DNA of 64,000 nucleotides from the NCBI RefSeq assembly GCF_017603825.1, contig NZ_CP072014.1:1426001-1490000 (forward strand), written 5' to 3'. The notes beneath the pieces were generated by a model. That model was given only the letters and a program-made list of their open reading frames with translations. It ran no database searches and was not told where the DNA came from. The stretch's first letter is position 1. Every line of letters begins with the position of its first letter. The position numbers and the translations under genes are program-made. Origin of the DNA: Arthrobacter crystallopoietes (GTDB lineage Bacteria > Actinomycetota > Actinomycetes > Actinomycetales > Micrococcaceae). Shown here one piece after another: positions 60,657 to 64,000 of the stretch.

Positions 60657-61316
60657 CTAGTGGGACGCGCCGTTCGGTGCCCATTCGCCGGTCACCAGGT
60701 AAGTGACCTTGCGCGCGACCGAGACGCCGTGGTCCGCGAAGCGCTCGAAGTAGCGGCTGGCCAGCGAAACGTCGACGGCGGTGGGAGCCGTTTCGGCGAA
60801 GTCAGGAGCCGCAATGGCCTTGAAGATCCCGGCATGGAGTTCGTTGATGCGGTCGTTGTGGCGGTTGATGTCCCGGGCCAGCTCCAGGTTGCGGGTGTCC
60901 AGCAATTCCGTCAGCTTCCGGGCGATGGCAATATCGTTCTCGGCGAGCTCTGCGAAGGTGGGGCGCAGCGACTCGGGGCTGACATTCGCCGGATAACGCA
61001 TGCGGGCCAGCTGGGCGACATGGCGGGCCAGGTCGCCCATCCGCTCCAGCGAAGCGCTCATGCGCAAGGCTCCTACGATCATGCGCAGGTCCGAAGCCAC
61101 CGGTCCCTGGAGCGCCAGGATCTCAATGGCACGTTCGTCCAGATCGTTCTGCAGGAAATCGATCCGCGCGTCGGCAGCGATGACCTCCTGGGCGAGTTCG
61201 ATATCGGCGTTGACGAATGACTCATTCGCCTTCTCCATGGCCTCGGCTACGAGCCGTGAAATTTCGATCAGCTGTTCGCCGACCTGGTGGAGCTCTGCCT
61301 GGAATACCTTGCGCAC
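60657..61316 (-). CDS. phoU: Phosphate signalling protein PhoU
   Basis: 219 aa. Two PhoU three-helix repeats with the metal-binding ERMGDLARH and ERFADHGVSVAR motifs. PhoU restrains the phosphate sensor kinase and Pst transport when phosphate is plentiful. GTG at 61316 is chosen for AAAGGA 6-7 nt upstream; the eight extra codons before it are rejected. It diverges from senX3, and the shared region holds a PHO-box array. Confidence 0.94.
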   Translation of the reverse strand: MRKVFQAELHQVGEQLIEISRLVAEAMEKANESFVNADIELAQEVIAADARIDFLQNDLDERAIEILALQGPVASDLRMIVGALRMSASLERMGDLARHVAQLARMRYPANVSPESLRPTFAELAENDIAIARKLTELLDTRNLELARDINRHNDRINELHAGIFKAIAAPDFAETAPTAVDVSLASRYFERFADHGVSVARKVTYLVTGEWAPNGASH

Positions 61317-61379
61317 AGGGCGTCCTTTCGCTTGTTGCAATAGTTATGGTCACACTTACCAAGCAGACTTTCAGCGCCC

Positions 61380-61419
61380 GGTGAACTGTTACCCGTCTCT
61401 AGGTGAACGTTAGTTGAAC
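61380..61419 (-). promoter_or_regulatory. PHO-box array between phoU and senX3
   Basis: On the minus strand GTTCAAC (61413-61419), GTTCACC (61402-61408) and GTTCACC (61380-61386) lie at 11 and 22 nt intervals, one degenerate unit between the last two. Such 11-nt direct repeats are bound by PhoP/RegX3-type response regulators. Confidence 0.75.
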
Positions 61420-61480
61420 CCCTGTTTGATTACTACCGGAAGGGGTAATTGTGGCGCTTTCGTAGGCATAAGCTAGAGGC

Positions 61481-62689
61481 GTGAGTGCTCTGATGATCGG
61501 CCTGCTGGCCGGACTGGCCGGCATCGTGCTGGGCGCCTTTGGTGTGCTCGCCTTCAGGCTGAGCGAGAGCCAGCGGCGGGACCGTATCGAAGTTGCCGAG
61601 CCGACCATTCCGGATGGATCGGCGGAAGTGTTGTCCGTCGTCGGACGTGCCTACGTGATTGTTGATGTGATCGACGGCGTAGTGCGTGCCAGCCCCGGGG
61701 CCTATGCCTTTGGCCTGGTGCGCGGCCATACGGTGGTGCACAAGGAACTGCTGGAACTGACTGCACGGGTCCGCCGCGACGGCGTCATCGAGGAACGCCA
61801 GTTGGAACTGCCCCGCGGCCCGCTGGGGCAGGGCACCATCATCGTGCAGGTGCGGGTGGCTCCCATCGGGGACGAATACATTTTGCTGCTGGCCGACGAC
61901 CGGACCGAAATCACCCGCACCGAGGCGATGCGCACAGATTTCGTCGCCAACGTCTCGCACGAACTGAAGACACCGGTCGGCGCCCTGTCGCTGCTGGCCG
62001 AGGCGATCGAAGAGGCCGCGGATGACGAGGTGGCGGTGCGCCGGTTCGCCCAGCGGATGGAGAAGGAGTCCAAACGGCTCAGCGCGCTGGTGCAGGACAT
62101 CATCGAACTGTCCCGGCTGCAAAGCGCCGACGTGGTGCAGTCCGGCGAGGCTGTCGACCTCAACGCGGTGGTCACCGAAGCCGTGGACCGCAACCGGCTG
62201 CCGGCCGAAAGCAAGGACATCAAGATTGTGGTGGGCGGCAAGGTGGACAACGAAGTCTACGGCGACGCCGACCTGCTCATGACCGCGCTGCGTAACCTCA
62301 TCGACAATGCCATCCGCTATGCGCCGGAGAGCTCCACCGTGGGAGTCGGGATGCGAACCCGCGACGGCCTCGCCACGGTATCTGTTACCGACCAGGGGCC
62401 CGGGATCTCCCAGGATGAGCAGGACCGGATTTTCGAGCGCTTTTACCGCATCGATGCCGCGCGCTCGAGGCAGACCGGCGGAACCGGGCTGGGCCTGAGC
62501 ATCGTCAAACACGTCATTTCCCAGCACGGCGGCGAGATTTCGGTCTGGTCCCAGCCCGGGCAGGGATCGACCTTTACCGTCCGGCTGCCGGAGATGGAGC
62601 AGTCCGATTCCGAGGACGAGGCCGGCGATGAACCGGCCCGGGAAACACCAAAGGGCGCAGGCGCCCGTGAGCAAGGAGTTAGTGCTTGA
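61481..62689 (+). CDS. senX3: Two-component sensor histidine kinase SenX3
   Basis: 402 aa. One N-terminal membrane helix (6-28), a PAS-like region, HisKA domain with FVANVSHELKTP (His160), and an ATPase domain with NLIDNAIRYAP, DQGPGIS and GTGLGLSIVKH. Senses low phosphate with PhoU and phosphorylates RegX3. GTG at 61481 has TAAGCT exactly 6 nt upstream (leaderless). The stop overlaps the regX3 start. Confidence 0.95.
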   Translation: MSALMIGLLAGLAGIVLGAFGVLAFRLSESQRRDRIEVAEPTIPDGSAEVLSVVGRAYVIVDVIDGVVRASPGAYAFGLVRGHTVVHKELLELTARVRRDGVIEERQLELPRGPLGQGTIIVQVRVAPIGDEYILLLADDRTEITRTEAMRTDFVANVSHELKTPVGALSLLAEAIEEAADDEVAVRRFAQRMEKESKRLSALVQDIIELSRLQSADVVQSGEAVDLNAVVTEAVDRNRLPAESKDIKIVVGGKVDNEVYGDADLLMTALRNLIDNAIRYAPESSTVGVGMRTRDGLATVSVTDQGPGISQDEQDRIFERFYRIDAARSRQTGGTGLGLSIVKHVISQHGGEISVWSQPGQGSTFTVRLPEMEQSDSEDEAGDEPARETPKGAGAREQGVSA

Positions 62690-63366
62690 CCCGCATTCTG
62701 GTTGTCGAAGATGAAGAGTCGCTGAGCGATCCGCTGAGCTATCTTCTGGGCAAAGAGGGCTTTGAAGTACAAGTTGTCGACAACGGTTTGGACGCCGTCG
62801 TGGAGTTTGACCGGTCCGGCGCGGATCTGGTCCTGCTGGATCTGATGCTGCCGGGACAGTCCGGCACCGAGGTCTGCCGGCAGCTGCGCCAGCGATCCAA
62901 CGTACCCGTGATCATGCTGACCGCCAAGGATGCGGAGATCGACAAGGTAGTCGGCCTGGAACTGGGCGCGGACGACTACGTCACCAAGCCCTATTCCTCG
63001 CGCGAACTGGTAGCCCGGGTCCGCGCCGTCCTGCGCCGCCAGGGCGAGCCGGAAGAGCTGATTTCCAACACGGTCCAGTCCGGCCCGGTGCGGATGGATG
63101 TCGAGCGGCATGTGGTCAGCGTCAGCGGAGAGCAGGTCTCGCTGCCGCTGAAGGAATTCGAACTGCTGGAAATGCTGCTGCGCAACGCAGGCCGGGTGCT
63201 CACCCGCGGCCAGCTGATCGACCGGGTCTGGGGCTCCGACTACGTCGGGGATACCAAGACCCTGGACGTCCACGTGAAGCGGCTGCGCAGCAAGGTGGAA
63301 CCGGACCCGTCCGCCCCCCGTTACCTGGTCACCGTCCGCGGGCTCGGCTATAAATTCGAGCCCTAA
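62686..63366 (+). CDS. regX3: Response regulator RegX3
   Basis: 226 aa OmpR-type regulator. Receiver domain with DE pair at 9-10, phosphoacceptor Asp52 and lysine in DDYVTKPYSS; C-terminal winged helix with VLTRGQLIDRVWG and DVHVKRLRSKVE. Controls the phosphate-starvation regulon. The start is TTG at 62686 overlapping the senX3 stop as TTGA, so translation is coupled. A strong terminator follows. Confidence 0.95.
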   Translation: MTRILVVEDEESLSDPLSYLLGKEGFEVQVVDNGLDAVVEFDRSGADLVLLDLMLPGQSGTEVCRQLRQRSNVPVIMLTAKDAEIDKVVGLELGADDYVTKPYSSRELVARVRAVLRRQGEPEELISNTVQSGPVRMDVERHVVSVSGEQVSLPLKEFELLEMLLRNAGRVLTRGQLIDRVWGSDYVGDTKTLDVHVKRLRSKVEPDPSAPRYLVTVRGLGYKFEP

Positions 63367-63372
63367 ACACCT

Positions 63373-63424
63373 GGGCATATAAAAAGGACCGCACTCCTTG
63401 TGAGTGCGGTCCTTTTATATGCCC
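63373..63424. terminator. Bidirectional terminator after regX3
   Basis: GGGCATATAAAA and GGACCGCACTC with their complements make a stem of over 20 bp around CTTG, with U-rich flanks on both strands. It lies between convergent genes. Confidence 0.92.
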
Positions 63425-63453
63425 GGTCCGGGCCAGCCGGCGCTGGACAGCGG

Positions 63454-63996
63454 CTAGTGCGAGGCCGTTTCGGTTGCTTCCGGGCTGGCGCTTTCGGTGG
63501 GGGCGGTGGTTTGGGCCGGGGTGCCGCCGGGTACGAACTCGGCGTATTCGGGCAGAGTGCCGTCCAGGACCGGCACGCCGACGACCTCGGAGTCCGAGTT
63601 CACCTGGACGGTGACGTCCACGATGGAACCGGGAATGCCGCCAGGGCTGCTGAGGGTCGTTTCATTCTCGTCCTGCTCGAAACGGATCTGCCCGTTTGCC
63701 GGCACGGTAACGCTTGCGTTGCTCCCGCCGACGGTAAGGCTTAGCTGGACGGGGGAGTCGGACGTGTTGGCGGCGGTGCCCAGAACCCGGCCCTGCGATT
63801 CGGCATCGGCGGCAAGGATCATCAGGTTGCGCAGGTCGATGGGGCCAATGTCGGCCACGATGCCGTCGCTGGCCGCGTAGGAGAACGTAGTTGCCTGTTC
63901 ACTGATGGCGCTGCACCCTGCGCTCCCCAGCAGGGCTAGTGCGGCGGCGCCGGCTACAAGGGCACGCTGCACACGGTTCTTCGGCGCAATCTTCAC
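63454..63996 (-). CDS. Hypothetical lipoprotein
   Basis: 180 aa. Lipoprotein signal with GSAGC, a beta-rich domain resembling DUF4352/FxLYD-type Ig folds (RNLMILAADAESQGRVLGTAAN, SPVQLSLTVGG), and a Thr/Ser/Ala-rich tail. Function unknown. The GTG at 63996 is 4 nt from the window edge, so upstream signals cannot be seen. It is convergent with regX3. Confidence 0.72.
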   Translation of the reverse strand: MKIAPKNRVQRALVAGAAALALLGSAGCSAISEQATTFSYAASDGIVADIGPIDLRNLMILAADAESQGRVLGTAANTSDSPVQLSLTVGGSNASVTVPANGQIRFEQDENETTLSSPGGIPGSIVDVTVQVNSDSEVVGVPVLDGTLPEYAEFVPGGTPAQTTAPTESASPEATETASH

Positions 63997-64000
63997 AGCA

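Overview
The window is about 64 kb of high-GC chromosome from an actinobacterium, most likely Arthrobacter or a close relative in the Micrococcaceae. The evidence is family content and gene order: phoU facing senX3-regX3, gpmA, a DUF2516 gene, tmk-holB, the proteasome activator bpa ending in GQYL, lhr overlapping nei, DUF4193 and DUF222-HNH proteins, and GTP-dependent PEP carboxykinase. These are inferences from protein sequence; no database search was run. Nearly everything is ordinary chromosomal backbone. There is no prophage, integrative element, CRISPR array or rRNA operon. The only mobile element is one IS3-family insertion sequence.

Layout. 1-3.6 kb: macro-domain 3' end, convergent FRG-domain gene, MBL-fold hydrolase, RluA-type pseudouridine synthase, DUF4193. 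3.7-14.2 kb: polytopic membrane protein, nei-lhr DNA-repair pair, DUF4232 lipoprotein, YcnI-type copper operon, rlmH. 14.3-23.3 kb: flotillin, thioesterase, TDT transporter, tRNA-Ser(CGA), FMN-binding stress protein, tadA, upp, winged-helix regulator with a 514-nt leader, disulfide oxidoreductase, sixA. 23.4-26.7 kb: decayed segment with a DUF222-HNH gene split by the IS, an HTH-gene remnant and tRNA-Arg(ACG). 27-37.6 kb: pckG, an Rph-like phosphotransferase, hmp with nsrR, manB, recQ. 37.7-47.6 kb: tRNA-Ser(GCT), prolyl oligopeptidase, a FAD/NAD(P)-binding protein, and a surface nuclease/nucleotidase operon whose nuclease gene carries an in-frame stop. 47.5-53.7 kb: tRNA-Ser(TGA), quinone oxidoreductase, cstA-ybdD, bpa, small unknowns, tRNA-Thr(CGT). 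53.7-64 kb: secreted S33 peptidase, holB-tmk, metB-like gene, DUF2516, methyltransferase, gpmA, phoU, senX3-regX3, a lipoprotein.

How the genes work together. Three regulatory themes can be read from the DNA. (1) Phosphate: phoU and senX3-regX3 diverge from a PHO-box-like array of GTTCACC units in 11-nt register, and a weaker two-unit match precedes the nucleotidase-nuclease operon that would scavenge phosphate from nucleotides. (2) DNA damage: lhr-nei lies behind a full match to the LexA-independent, PafBC-type promoter, and recQ has a near match. (3) Nitric oxide: an Rrf2 regulator with three cysteines sits next to flavohemoglobin, with two dyads between them.

A further pattern decides many start codons. 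About twenty genes have a TANNNT -10 hexamer exactly 6-7 nt before the start codon, the signature of leaderless mRNAs. Applied to lhr, the same rule points to an in-frame ATC as the start, with no standard start codon at the proper N terminus.
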